Assembly: GCF_039555335.1 (NCBI RefSeq)
Contig: NC_092629.1
Span: 29,881,382-29,945,381 of the forward strand
DNA length: 64,000 bases
Direction: 5' to 3'
DNA from: Amphiura filiformis
Taxonomy: Eukaryota > Echinodermata > Ophiuroidea > Amphilepidida > Amphiuridae
The notes under the pieces are model-generated. The model was not told the DNA's origin, did no database searches, and saw only the letters and a list, made by a program, of their open reading frames with translations. Position 1 is the first letter of the stretch. Each line of letters starts with the position of its first letter. Below are positions 1 to 9,008 of the stretch, piece by piece. The position numbers were made by a program, and so were the translations under genes.

Positions 1-25
1 GTACAAGCTATTATTATTGTAAGAC

Positions 26-228
26 CAATACAGCGGATTTAGGGTTTCTCTACGGAAGTCAATTTGTGCGAAATTCCTTCCCACAATGCAATAAACGCTT
101 TTGCATAACAATAGATACAGTTTGGAGGTTAATCAATAGTCTTTGTTATGCAATATGCATATTGCATTGTTGGAAGGAATTTTGGCACAAATTGACTTCC
201 GCTAGAGAAACCCTAAATCCGCGTATTG
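26..228. mobile_element. MITE-like inverted-repeat element
   Basis: Two ends are inverted copies of each other for about 65 bp, beginning CAATAC(A)GCGGATTTAGGG on the left and mirrored on the right, with a short AT-rich centre. There is no coding capacity. A relative with similar ends lies at 42313-42541. It sits in the 3' flank of FKTN. The target duplication is not clear. Confidence 0.7.
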
Positions 229-357
229 TAATGTTTTTGTGGAGGGAGGGTGCATTTCATCTCTTTCATCAAAAAAAAACCTCATTAGGCATTATGCTTG
301 TAAATGGAATTCTATGGTTTGTATATATTATTCACTATTCAAAAAATTAGATTCTTG

Positions 358-363
358 CTTTAT
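358..363 (-). promoter_or_regulatory. candidate FKTN polyadenylation signal
   Basis: On the minus strand this reads AATAAA, about 660 bases past the FKTN stop codon, between repeats. It is a candidate only: such hexamers are common by chance in AT-rich DNA. Confidence 0.25.
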
Positions 364-439
364 TAAACCAGACAGCAGGTGCAAAACTACATAATTATAC
401 TTGATGCTGCATGGCAGTATAGCTATAATGTAGGTAGAT

Positions 440-1020
440 CATAGGCAAACCCTGTGTAATGTAGTGTTTCTATAAAATTAGACTTATTTCTAGATAATAT
501 CCACTATATAGTGTTTCTATAGACAACTTCGATAGTGTTTCTAAAATACTTAAACCACATGTGGCAAACCTGTAATTTTTTCAAATTGACCTTTTCGGTA
601 AATCCCATAATCATTGCAGTTACACCCCAGATGTCATCATTTGATGTCAAGCTGACGTGCAATGCATAGTAACAATGTTCGCTAAACAATGTGGGCATAG
701 CGTGATGTCAAATGACGACATCTCGGGTCTAACCGCAATGAATTATGAGATTTACTGAAAAGGTCAATTATACCCATTTTCATAGTGTTTCTATAGAGCA
801 AATCCACAATATTTCTAGATAGATTCTGCAGAGTCTCTAGACCAGAAACAATCCATATAGTTTATACACCAAATCCATAGTATTTCTAGACCACTTCCAT
901 AGTGTTTCTCAAATACAATCCCCTCATTGGGTAAACTTGCAATTGTATCAAATTGGACCCATTTCCATAGTGTTTCAAGATCAAATCTCAAGAGTCTGTA
1001 CACCACTTCACGGTGTTTCT
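440..1020. repeat. degenerate minisatellite with TAGTGTTTCTA core, FKTN 3' flank
   Basis: A core like CATAGTGTTTCTA recurs about eight times (near 460, 510, 530, 782, 885, 900, 970 and 1010). Longer stretches around it also match: TAGTGTTTCTAAAATAC is followed by a related run near 530, 900 and 1010. The copy nearest the gene overlaps the FKTN stop codon at 1019-1021. The array is interrupted by a MITE at 584-769. Confidence 0.6.
584..769. mobile_element. MITE with AATTGACCTTTTCGGTAAAT ends
   Basis: Inverted ends start AATTGACCTTTTCGGTAAAT and mirror at the right as ATTTACTGAAAAGGTCAATT. The next internal block (GATGTCATCATTTGA) is also mirrored. A second copy of the same family lies at 46999-47214. 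Non-autonomous and non-coding. Confidence 0.75.
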
Positions 1021-1232
1021 AAAATACCTTCACCACTTGTTGCATTTCTTCAGCATCCCACTGTCCATTGGGCCTTACATTGGGAGGACTCTCTTTCCAA
1101 TTCCAGTGTTTAACTTTCCTATCCCAGTCCTTGCCATAATTGGCTTCAATGTAGCTTTGAGTTTCACAGGGTACTCGCACTCTGACGCCAACAAACTCCG
1201 TCCAGCAGAGCGTGAATTTAGGAAAATCGTAT
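1019..1232 (-). CDS. FKTN: FKTN coding exon 8: C-terminus and stop
   Basis: It follows an AAAATTAG acceptor with an AT-rich rather than pyrimidine-rich tract. It encodes residues 390-459 with [26 protein letters not shown] and SPPNVRPNG, then TAG at 1021-1019. The protein end (VVKVF) corresponds to the human end (VIQLY). Confidence 0.96.
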
Positions 1233-4200
1233 CTAATTTTAGAAAAGGAAAAGAATACCAAATCATGCAGTTAGGACACAAAATTGTGTTTCTCCTGATT
1301 ATTTTGCCATGATCTTAAACTTTGATTTTAAGTATATGCTTGTTTGCGTTCTCTGTGTAATGTGTTGGGCTGGGAACCCACACTAAGTGCTACACGGCAT
1401 CAGGCCGACAGCACCTTCCAATAGTGGCATCACCAGGAATTTTCTTCAGGGGGGGCATTGGGGAAAAGTGAATTTCAGAGGGGGGGTGGCAAAATCGACA
1501 AATGTTGCGCAAAATTGCTGCAAAAAGTGGAGATTTACGTAATTTTGGGGTTTTTGCCTCAAAAGTGTGGGGGGCAATAAAAATATGGGGGGGCAAATCC
1601 CTGTAGCACCAAGAACTGCATACAAACCTTTGTAATGCGCAAGCTTTATGCAAATGATGGTTTCATATTGGCTTTTGTCAAAACCACTGACCTCTACACA
1701 TGGATAGCGGGCTCGCACGTAATAGGATAGTTGCCGATTAAAACCACTGACTATGGCTTTTTGCCCTCACCAATATGGTAGAGGTCAGTGAGTACACTAC
1801 CAATCACCAGTTTGTGGTATTGATTCTTTTGTACTCCATGTATTTGCATGTCTTCTGGAGGACGATTTGAACTTACTTTTTACGCCGCCTGCGGCAGTGA
1901 ATTTCAATTTTAATGTATACCTTAATACAGAGTTGGGTAGGGGATTTTTTTTTACTCATCAGTGAGGTGAAATTTTATTTTTGCATTAACCTAAATGGCG
2001 GCCAAGTGATTTCACTTTTTCAGTCACCGCCCGCTATCCATGTCAAAACAAGGCAGAGGTGCACTATTTTGGTATCCACACATGACAAACCAATATGGCG
2101 GATTGGGCTATTCCAGTTGAAATCCACACTCCCCTATGAAAGATATGGCCTTAATATTCCACACAGGGGGTGTGAATTACAAATGGAATTACCTGAATAG
2201 GCAACTCCATTTGAAATCTGCGTCTCCTGTGTGGGAGATTAAGATCATGTTTTCCATAGGGGGTGTATGAATTTCAACTGGAATAGCATTTTCTTTGGGT
2301 ATACCAAACTTACTTATATTTGTTGCCATTTCTGTATTCTGTGCCACCATTCCACATGTGATCATACTCTTCATAGAAGAAAAACACATCTAATTTTATA
2401 TTGCCTCGTACGAAAGATAATTCGTAACTATCCTCCACCTGAAAAAGAAAAAAAAATGACATGGTCATTTGGATATTTTAATTACAAACTGTTTTAATGG
2501 TGCTAAGCATTACATTACATTATGTTTTGCCCCCCCCCCCAGAAAAAAACCCCAAAACAACAACAACAATTGTTTACATTTTTGGACGATTAATATTTTG
2601 CACTTCGCCAAAGCGTGAAAATCAATGAAGTGTGAAAATTTGCACTTGTCCAGTACCAGCATGCTGTTGTCAATACAATTCCATTGCTGAAACAAGCTTA
2701 GACTAATTTTATATTCTTCGTCCATATTTCAAAGTGCACTTTTATGAATGAGTTAATATACTCTCGTCTTCCCTGATCCAAAACTTGCTTCTGTAGCAAC
2801 ACGGCCCCAGGGAAAACTAGCTCAGCAAAAAAAGGCTGATCAGGGCTGTCACATGTATAAATAAACTTGAAATGAAATGAAATGAAATGAAATAATGATT
2901 TTATTTTTTCTTGCCTTGCCAAATTCAAGTTTGAGTTGTAAACCATGAGATTCCATTGCTGAGACGATCTTAGAATTATAATCTGTGATCCATATACCAA
3001 AATCTACATCTAGACCATGGGGTATTATATTGCACTCTCTGAACCACCCTGGAAGTGTAGGAAAAGTAATTAACTTAGTGTATAAAATAAATATTTAAAT
3101 ACTTAAATACACATCTGCAATACATGCAATAGCATTATAAAAGTTAGTTATAGAGATTATCAGAGATTTTATGTCCAAAGTATTTTATCTAACTACACCA
3201 TCAATATGATCAACACAATTGATTACATGTACATGTATGTGATAATAGGGTATTCCGTGTAAAATCCACACTCCCCCTGTGGAATATTTTGGAAATATCT
3301 TCCACAGGGGGAATATGAATTTCAAATGGAATGAACATATTAGTAGTTCCATTTAGACTTAGGCCTGCACACCATATTGCCTACAGCTACAAGTCTATTT
3401 CAAGCCCTGTACTTACCTAAACAGGTGCCACTACTCAACCAAAACCGAACTCCTATATCATCTAGCGCCCTCTTACCGCGCACCAGCACCTCCCGGGCCT
3501 TAACTCGGAAATCCTTGGCCTCCGGTGAGTTGTCCATGCCATTAACAGCGGCAAAGTTGTAGGCCTGTCGAAAATTGCACTCTATAAATTGAGATTGAGG
3601 AACCTGGTTGAGAAAAGATGCCGGAAATTTGGGGACCAGAATGTTGAGACGATCCACATGGATGAGAGTGAATTCCATTCTAAAATGCAAGGGTAAAGAC
3701 AAGGATTCTCAAGTAATAATATACTATAGGATAAGCCACACCTTTGCGCAAATGAAGTCAGTCACATGCTCAATGCGCAATCATGCTTGTGGTGGTATGT
3801 CTTGTGTAAGAGATTGACTTGTGGAAGAGGTGATGCATATATATTTTTGCTTTTCTGTAAATAAAATCTAAATAACTAAAAAATTACGTAGATTTGGTCA
3901 TTTAATTCTTTTCATTACTATCATATTTTGAAAAACCCAAGTAGCTGAGGTGTTACATGTAGCTCAATATGCTAGGAAAATATTTGAACCGGTGCCCCTA
4001 TGTTGACATTTGCTATAAGCTGTATTTTTGCCAAAAAAGGTCCAAATTAATGGCAGTCAATGTTCGCCATCTTGGAACAATTTGGTGTTCCAAACTGCCC
4101 AGCAACTATCAATCAAAATATTAGATAAGTCTGTTTTACAATGTTGTTGTGCATACGTACGTAAATTTTAGGCTAAGCATTACTATGTGTACCAAATTCC

Positions 4201-7200
4201 CTAGCAACTGTCAATCAATCAACCAATGAAGTTTAAAACCTACATGTATATGCTTTGTACACTTACTTTGCATAGGCACCAGCAAACTCTCTCCCAAACT
4301 GTAGCAATGGCCATACTGGTTCCCAGTTTCCCGACGGCTCCTCAATCAAATCAGTTCTTTGTATTGGCCCATGCCATAAATAACTAGTTCTTCTCTCATA
4401 AAACACTATGAGATGTATATAAGTTTTGTACTGAGATTCAAATAAATAATGAAAAGGTGTGTTCGGTGGGGACAGGTACTGTGTGGACATGTGCCGCGGA
4501 TCAGGGCCGACTATGAGGGTGCTCCGAAATCCTGATGATTTCAAGTCTTTCAGAAAACCCTGCAAAAAAAGGACACATAATATAATTGTAAGAGGTAATT
4601 TTTTAATAGATTTTGACATGATGACCATCCACACTGCAACACTGCGCACATCGCCCATACAAATGGTATATCCTTCATTCAAGCTGTGTACACAGAATTA
4701 GCTGATTGAACAAGACTTGATTTACTCTCTCCACACGGATGTCGACTACAGATGACAAGTTTAAAAAATTCAAAAATGTCATAATTGTAAATTGTCATGA
4801 CCATATTTGGAACCGGCATGAAAAATGCATTAAAAAGAGTACAAACAAGCCTGGTGTTGGTTCAGTGCTTCTTAAGATAGCTCTTGATATTTTGAGAAAA
4901 TAACTCAAAACTTGGATTTTTTATGTTGACGCCTAGGGCTAGATTCAGCGCATCTATAAGTAAGCTGTATAATCACTGTACAGGCTGTATCAAAATTATT
5001 GCTGTCTAATGAAATGTCTACTTTATCCAAATTCAACATTAGATCCTCTTGTTTTATAACCTTCTATTACATAAATCTATAAATCAGGTGGAAATTATGC
5101 TGCATTTTCTTGTGAGAGTCTTGGCCATGCTCACTGAATATTGATGAGTTCCTATCACTTTGATACACCCTGTAGGCTATTAATACTCCCCTGTTGAAGA
5201 TTTAGCTAACATCTTCCACAGAGGATAGAACAGACAATTTAGTAACTTCCATTTGATATACATATTATACTCACTCCAGTTGGGAAGATACAGGTAATGC
5301 CATATACAGGGGGAGTATGGGTTTCAAAATGATTAACCCTAGCCAATTCCATTTGAAAAACATGCTCCCTCTGTGGAAGACTTTTCTTCAATCTTCCCCA
5401 GGGGCATGGCAGATTTCAATTGGAACAGCCACCTACCTTTGTTATCCACCTGATATCCAACACACCAAATGTCCTAATACTGTTATTGTAGCATAGATAT
5501 TTGCAGCGTCCTAAGGTAGTGTTGGTCTCTCCAGGGGGGCCCACTCTGTATTGCACCAGGGCTTCTAATATATCATGGTCCATAACAAAAAGTGGGGTGT
5601 TATATTTAGCAGCAATAAGAAGAAACTCCTTGGTGGTTTTCTGGAAAAATAAGGAAAAGAACAAGCATGTTTTAACCTGATAAGCGCTACTGACTTTCTG
5701 ATAGTGCCCTAATTATGTGAAATAATCATCTGAGTAATCAAAATAGAGCTTTCAGATATTTTTTTTCAATTTCTTATTTTAACCTGGGACAATCATTCAA
5801 TGTCAGACACTGTTGCTCAGGGTAAGGTGTACAGACAGCCAGGCATTACCTTGATATGAACTGGCTGTGAGGTCTGTCATTCACTGCATCTTCCCCACAA
5901 TTCAAATGCTTAAAATTGAAAGACTGCAGGATAATACAGTTCACATCAAAGCCAACCAACCATCTCTCAACAAAGACGGGGGCCGGTTCAAACTTCCAGG
6001 AGTCTACGAGTTTGTTATCAGGTCAAAGGTAAAAAAGATCACGACCTGATACAGTCACTCACTCGCTGATGAAAGATGGAGTACCATATGAAAATTCTGA
6101 GGTAGAAATTAATAGTTTAAATCAAAATCATACATTTTTGATATTTGCCTTCACCGAATTGAACTAGGGTCCTCTTACACCAGAGGCAAAGACCTTATCT
6201 GCTGGGCCATGCTGTTGTCTATAATCAGTGATCTCTTAGCAAAACTCTCAGCAATTTTAAGTTTAATCTCCTTCAGCCCTACTGACTACTGTTATCATAT
6301 CTCTGATTGGCTCAATACATGATATAACCCTCTTTGTAACCAATCGGCCAAGTTCTGATAACTTGGCTGATAGTACCCAAGGGATTCAAATATCTGCTTG
6401 CTTAATTCGAGTGTTGTCCTCGAACTGTAATGGCTTTCCACAACTTCCTGTCCTCCATTGCTGTCTATCTTTCAAAATGTCCATGTAGGTCAGAGCAGGT
6501 CTTCCAGGTTTCCGCCTCCCGTGGTTGGGTATCCAATGAACCAGATTCTTCTTTCCCTGATCTTGTGGCTTATTTTTGGAAGATCTCCAATCTCCATATT
6601 GGTGTGCATTTGTCATGTTCCTTCCAATGCACATTCAGAACAGTTCTTAGCATACAGGTATAACAGCCATCCAACCCCTTCACAAGTTTAGGGGTGGTGG
6701 TCCACGCTTCACATCCATAAAGCAGCACAGACTCCACTGTTGCAGTAAAGATTCAAAGTTTGCAACTCTTGGTAAGAGTTGCCTTCCAGATTTTGTTTGC
6801 TGTATGCCCTCCATGCTGCTGCTTTCATGTAACTTCACATTCCTTTCTGTGCTTTTCATCCAAGCGCCTTAGATATTTGAAATCATCGACCTCCTCTAGT
6901 GCTACACCTTCACTTGTTGTGATGGGCTTTCTCCTGTTATTGTAGGACATACACTTCAATCAGCCTACGTAGTGCAAGGATGTGCCCAACATTCGTTCTA
7001 GCAACTCTAAATCCATTGTGATTTGTTCTCAGATACTTGTCAATTTTTGGTCTGATCCTATTAAGAGCGTTATTAAAAAAGTTGTGCATTAAACCTTATG
7101 CTGGTTTCATAGTATCATGCCCAGTGGCGGCGCTTAGGGGTGCATTTGCCCCCCCAAATATTTTTCTTGCCCCCAATTTGCCACCCCCCCCCCACTTTTG

Positions 7201-8908
7201 AGGCAAACCCCCAAATTACGTAAAATTTCCACATTTTGCGGCAATTTTGCGCAAAATTGGTTGATTTTGCCCCCCTCTGATCATGCCGCCAATGGTAATA
7301 TTTATGTCAATGCAGAGCAGGGTTCGATTAACTTTGACAAATTTGCATAGCAATTTCAGCATAAACATTTAGGTGATGTTCTTATGATACTAGCATGTTT
7401 ACATTGTAAAAAATTGCTATACAAGCTGACATTTGTATAGCATGTTGTCTAAAATGGAGAGCATTTTGCTCTGCTACACCAGGTAAATCGAACGCTGCTG
7501 CAGTCATAACAGAAACTCTAGTGGTGACCAAGTGGCAAGCGGCATGACAGCCAGTTTACAAAGTCAACTATAAATGGTAGCCTTTCTAACTCAGCCTGAT
7601 TTTGCCAGTAACTTTTTTGTGCTCAAAGCACTTGATAAAGTGCCCATTCTGACATTTTCACTATTAAAGAAATTATCCAAACTTACGTATGCATTCAGCC
7701 CCTTCGTACTAATCTTCCTTGTGAAACCCTGTAAGAAAATAGATAAGAAATATACATATACTATTGTTACGAAATTGGTTTTTTTTTCAGGTTTCTCACC
7801 AAGTCCGACTTTTAATCAATTTTCCCAAACCCCTGGTCTGTGACACTATCAATCATTTTACCATCCATTGTTTTTTATTGGCAGACATGATATTCATTAG
7901 GCAGGACGAAAACAACAATGTGTTTCTAGTCACAAGTTCAAGTTCTTCTCAAACCACCTGACATAAAATATTTTTGAGTGTTGGAACAAAACACAATCAA
8001 GCTTCCTGACAGACCCCCCCCCCTACACACACACCACCAGTTTAAACATTTGGTACAATTACTGAATACTGCTAGCCCTACTGCTAGACTTGAGTCCAGT
8101 CCTCATTTACAGAGTTTAGGGTTAGGGTTTAGGGTTGGGGTAGGGCAGTCTTGTAATAAGACTAGTAGAGTTGCACCCTATTCGGCAATCGCTCCAAACA
8201 TTTTAAGCACGGCATGGTTCAACAAATTTACTTAAAATCAATGAAAACCCCATATTGCAGCAACCTGGATCTTTGCCCTAGTCCACTAACTCTTTATCAT
8301 GTGACCAAATACTTAGTACCCCAGTGGGGTCTCTCAACTTGCAATACTGACCGCACGATCGTTACCAAAATCACGGAAAAGGTGGTCATTTTTAGGGCTT
8401 GTCCGCGGACAAAATTGTCCGTAAAATTGGAAAAATAGGGTGTTTTGTCGCACAAATGTCTGTGAAATTGAAAAAAAGGGGTTCTTATCATTTTCTCCCG
8501 ATCCTGTGGATAGCTGGCCTCATCCTTGAAATGTTGAAATGGGGTCAAAATTTCAAATGTGTCCTCGGAATCTAAAAAAATAGGGGTGTTTTAGAGTACC
8601 ATTTTGTCCTTGTTTTGGAGTAAAAAAGGGGGTAAAATTTCATGATTTGTCCTTGAAATTGACTGCGAAAGGGGGTAATTTGTACTGGTGGTAACGGTGC
8701 TACGCGTCCCTCCCTGCCAGGGAATCGCCCTACCGGGCCAAATACAAAGTAAATTTTTTAGGAGACAAGGTCAAGATCTACTGTACTGCCAACATACATG
8801 TACCTGATGTTTCAAACTTCGTAGTGAGATAGCATATAAATAGACTTGCACAAGTAGAAAACAGAGACTGATGAACAGAAGACCTGCCAGTATTCCAGAC
8901 CTATGCAT
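1019..8908 (-). CDS. FKTN: fukutin, complete coding sequence in eight exons
   Basis: Fukutin is a Golgi type II membrane enzyme that transfers ribitol-5-phosphate from CDP-ribitol onto the O-mannosyl glycan of alpha-dystroglycan (known for the family). Coding exons, in transcript order: 8908-8804, 7728-7687, 5640-5437, 4559-4267, 3679-3417, 3048-2915, 2438-2314, 1232-1019. They sum to 1380 nt, 459 residues plus TAG, and every junction phase agrees. Visible features: a signal anchor at residues 6-24; a stem; the conserved region ending [10 protein letters not shown] (about 294-303); the nucleotidyltransferase-type DVD motif at 316-318; KLDVFFFY at 362-369; DHMWNGGT soon after; and a C-terminal block with [23 protein letters not shown] and SPPNVRPNG. 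All of these match human fukutin, and length and order are intact. The start was chosen because it directly precedes the membrane anchor and has A at -3. Splicing is inferred by eye, not from transcripts. Confidence 0.96.
1430..1600. repeat. G-rich dispersed repeat in FKTN intron 7
   Basis: Runs of G alternate with AAAATTGCGCAAAATTG-like text. The reverse complement matches 7120-7290 in FKTN intron 1 over about 150 bp. No open frame with any meaning is seen. The rest of intron 7 (1600-2100) shows nothing recognisable. Confidence 0.6.
2107..2287. mobile_element. MITE of the GCTATTCCAGTTGAAATCCA family
   Basis: Left end GCTATTCCAGTTGAAATCCA mirrors the right end TTTCAACTGGAATAGC. Inside are inverted blocks with CCCTATGG/CCATAGGG cores. 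Relatives are at 3250-3334, 5180-5430, 34425-34560, 34850-34890 and near 36425. It stops 27 bp from FKTN exon 7. Confidence 0.7.
2314..2438 (-). CDS. FKTN: FKTN coding exon 7
   Basis: 125 nt between acceptor TTTTTCAG and donor GTAAGT. It encodes [19 protein letters not shown] and DHMWNGGT (residues 348-388, with Lys389 split over the junction), matching the fukutin core. A MITE lies 27 bases into the following intron. Confidence 0.95.
2871..2895. repeat. (GAAAT)n microsatellite
   Basis: Four to five tandem copies of a five-base unit, GAAAT on the plus strand, within FKTN intron 6. Confidence 0.8.
2915..3048 (-). CDS. FKTN: FKTN coding exon 6: DVD catalytic exon, GC donor
   Basis: 134 nt after a CTTCCAG acceptor; encodes WFRECNIIP, then GLDVDFGIW with the DVD motif at residues 316-318, ending LEFGK. 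The open frame must stop at AAG before GCAAGA: there is no GT donor nearby, and the next exon starts in the required phase 0 (VEDS). The intron therefore begins with GC. Metal-binding and nucleotide roles of DVD are known for the fukutin family. Confidence 0.93.
3250..3334. mobile_element. short MITE copy in FKTN intron 5 border region
   Basis: TATTCCGTGTAAAATCCA on the left mirrors TTTCAAATGGAATGA on the right, with an almost perfect inner hairpin built on CCCCCTGTGGAA/TTCCACAGGGGG. It is a shortened member of the family at 2107-2287. Confidence 0.65.
3417..3679 (-). CDS. FKTN: FKTN coding exon 5
   Basis: 263 nt, acceptor TTTTAG, donor GTAAGT, in phase with both neighbours. It encodes residues 215-303, including [10 protein letters not shown] and [10 protein letters not shown], the most recognisable fukutin segment, just before the catalytic DVD exon. 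Confidence 0.96.
4267..4559 (-). CDS. FKTN: FKTN coding exon 4
   Basis: 293 nt with acceptor CTTTTTTTGCAG and donor GTAAGT; two bases are left over and complete a Lys codon with the next exon. It encodes residues 118-214, with landmarks [15 protein letters not shown] and LLQFGR that align with human fukutin. Reading on past the acceptor gives a spurious longer open frame. Confidence 0.95.
5180..5430. mobile_element. MITE-family copies abutting FKTN exon 3 donor
   Basis: Several half-copies with ACTCCCCCTGTGGAAG-like and TTCAATTGGAACAGCC-like ends. The right end finishes about seven bases from the 5' splice site of FKTN exon 3. Degenerate and non-coding. Intron 2 beyond the exon (5641-6120) shows nothing recognisable. 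Confidence 0.5.
5437..5640 (-). CDS. FKTN: FKTN coding exon 3
   Basis: It covers 68 codons, phase 0 at both ends, with acceptor TTATTTTTCCAG and donor GTAGGT. It encodes residues 50-117, including the part around [13 protein letters not shown] that matches the luminal N-terminal region of fukutin (human counterpart around PVFLIDPLILEL). The 5' splice site lies only a few bases from a MITE end. Confidence 0.93.
6125..6225 (-). repeat. tRNA-like SINE head or tRNA pseudogene
   Basis: On the minus strand a pol III A-box-like TGGCCCAGCAGATAAGG is followed about 35 bases on by a B-box-like TAGTTCAATTC. The cloverleaf stems do not close well, so it is a tRNA-derived repeat rather than a working tRNA. 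Located in FKTN intron 2. Confidence 0.45.
6386..6790 (-). pseudogene. decayed LINE reverse-transcriptase C-terminus
   Basis: Frames on the minus strand, broken by shifts and stops, read [17 protein letters not shown], then [14 protein letters not shown], then pieces with [23 protein letters not shown] and the following pattern are typical of the region after the reverse-transcriptase core in non-LTR retrotransposons. It is a 5'-truncated, dead insertion in FKTN intron 2, antisense to nothing else. The family (RTE/CR1/Jockey-like) cannot be fixed by eye. Confidence 0.8.
7120..7290. repeat. C-rich dispersed repeat, inverted partner of 1430-1600
   Basis: Long C runs with TTTGCGGCAATTTTGCGCAA text, matching the reverse complement of the G-rich repeat in intron 7. 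Function unknown; probably a transposon fragment. Confidence 0.6.
7687..7728 (-). CDS. FKTN: FKTN coding exon 2: 42-nt microexon
   Basis: A stretch of 42 nt is bounded by a strong pyrimidine-rich acceptor (CTATTTTCTTACAG) and a consensus donor (GTAAGT), open in phase 0, encoding [14 protein letters not shown]. It falls where fukutin has its basic stem between the membrane anchor and the folded domain. Adding it brings the total length to 459. It is inferred from splice sites and phase alone. Confidence 0.8.
8114..8152. repeat. short interstitial telomere-like repeat
   Basis: Six TTAGGG-like units in tandem (TTTAGGG, TTAGGG, TTTAGGG, TTGGGG, TAGGG) in FKTN intron 1. The mixed unit lengths argue for degeneration. 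The rest of intron 1 (8160-8800) holds G-rich repeat-like text without a clear identity. Confidence 0.55.
8804..8908 (-). CDS. FKTN: FKTN coding exon 1: start and signal anchor
   Basis: ATG at 8908-8906 encodes a short polar start, then a hydrophobic stretch ([18 protein letters not shown]) fitting a type II signal anchor. It ends CAG before a GTACAT donor at phase 0 after 35 codons. Upstream on the minus strand a TTTGCAG acceptor-like site ends at 8995, so the exon may start at 8994 with a 5' UTR part, implying an earlier untranslated exon that I could not find. Confidence 0.88.
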
Positions 8909-9008
8909 TGTGAGAAGATATCGGTAGGTGTCCCTGGAATAATCTTGTCTTGTCTTGTCAGTCTTGAAGGAATCTGGTAAAGCATCATGTATATCTGCAA
9001 ATACAGCA

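Noticed and set aside
3377-3562. plus-strand frame opposite FKTN exon 5
   Set aside because: Antisense shadow of the fukutin exon, which has clear homology and splice sites.
4459-4701. 80-codon plus-strand frame opposite FKTN exon 4
   Set aside because: It is the antisense shadow of a real exon.
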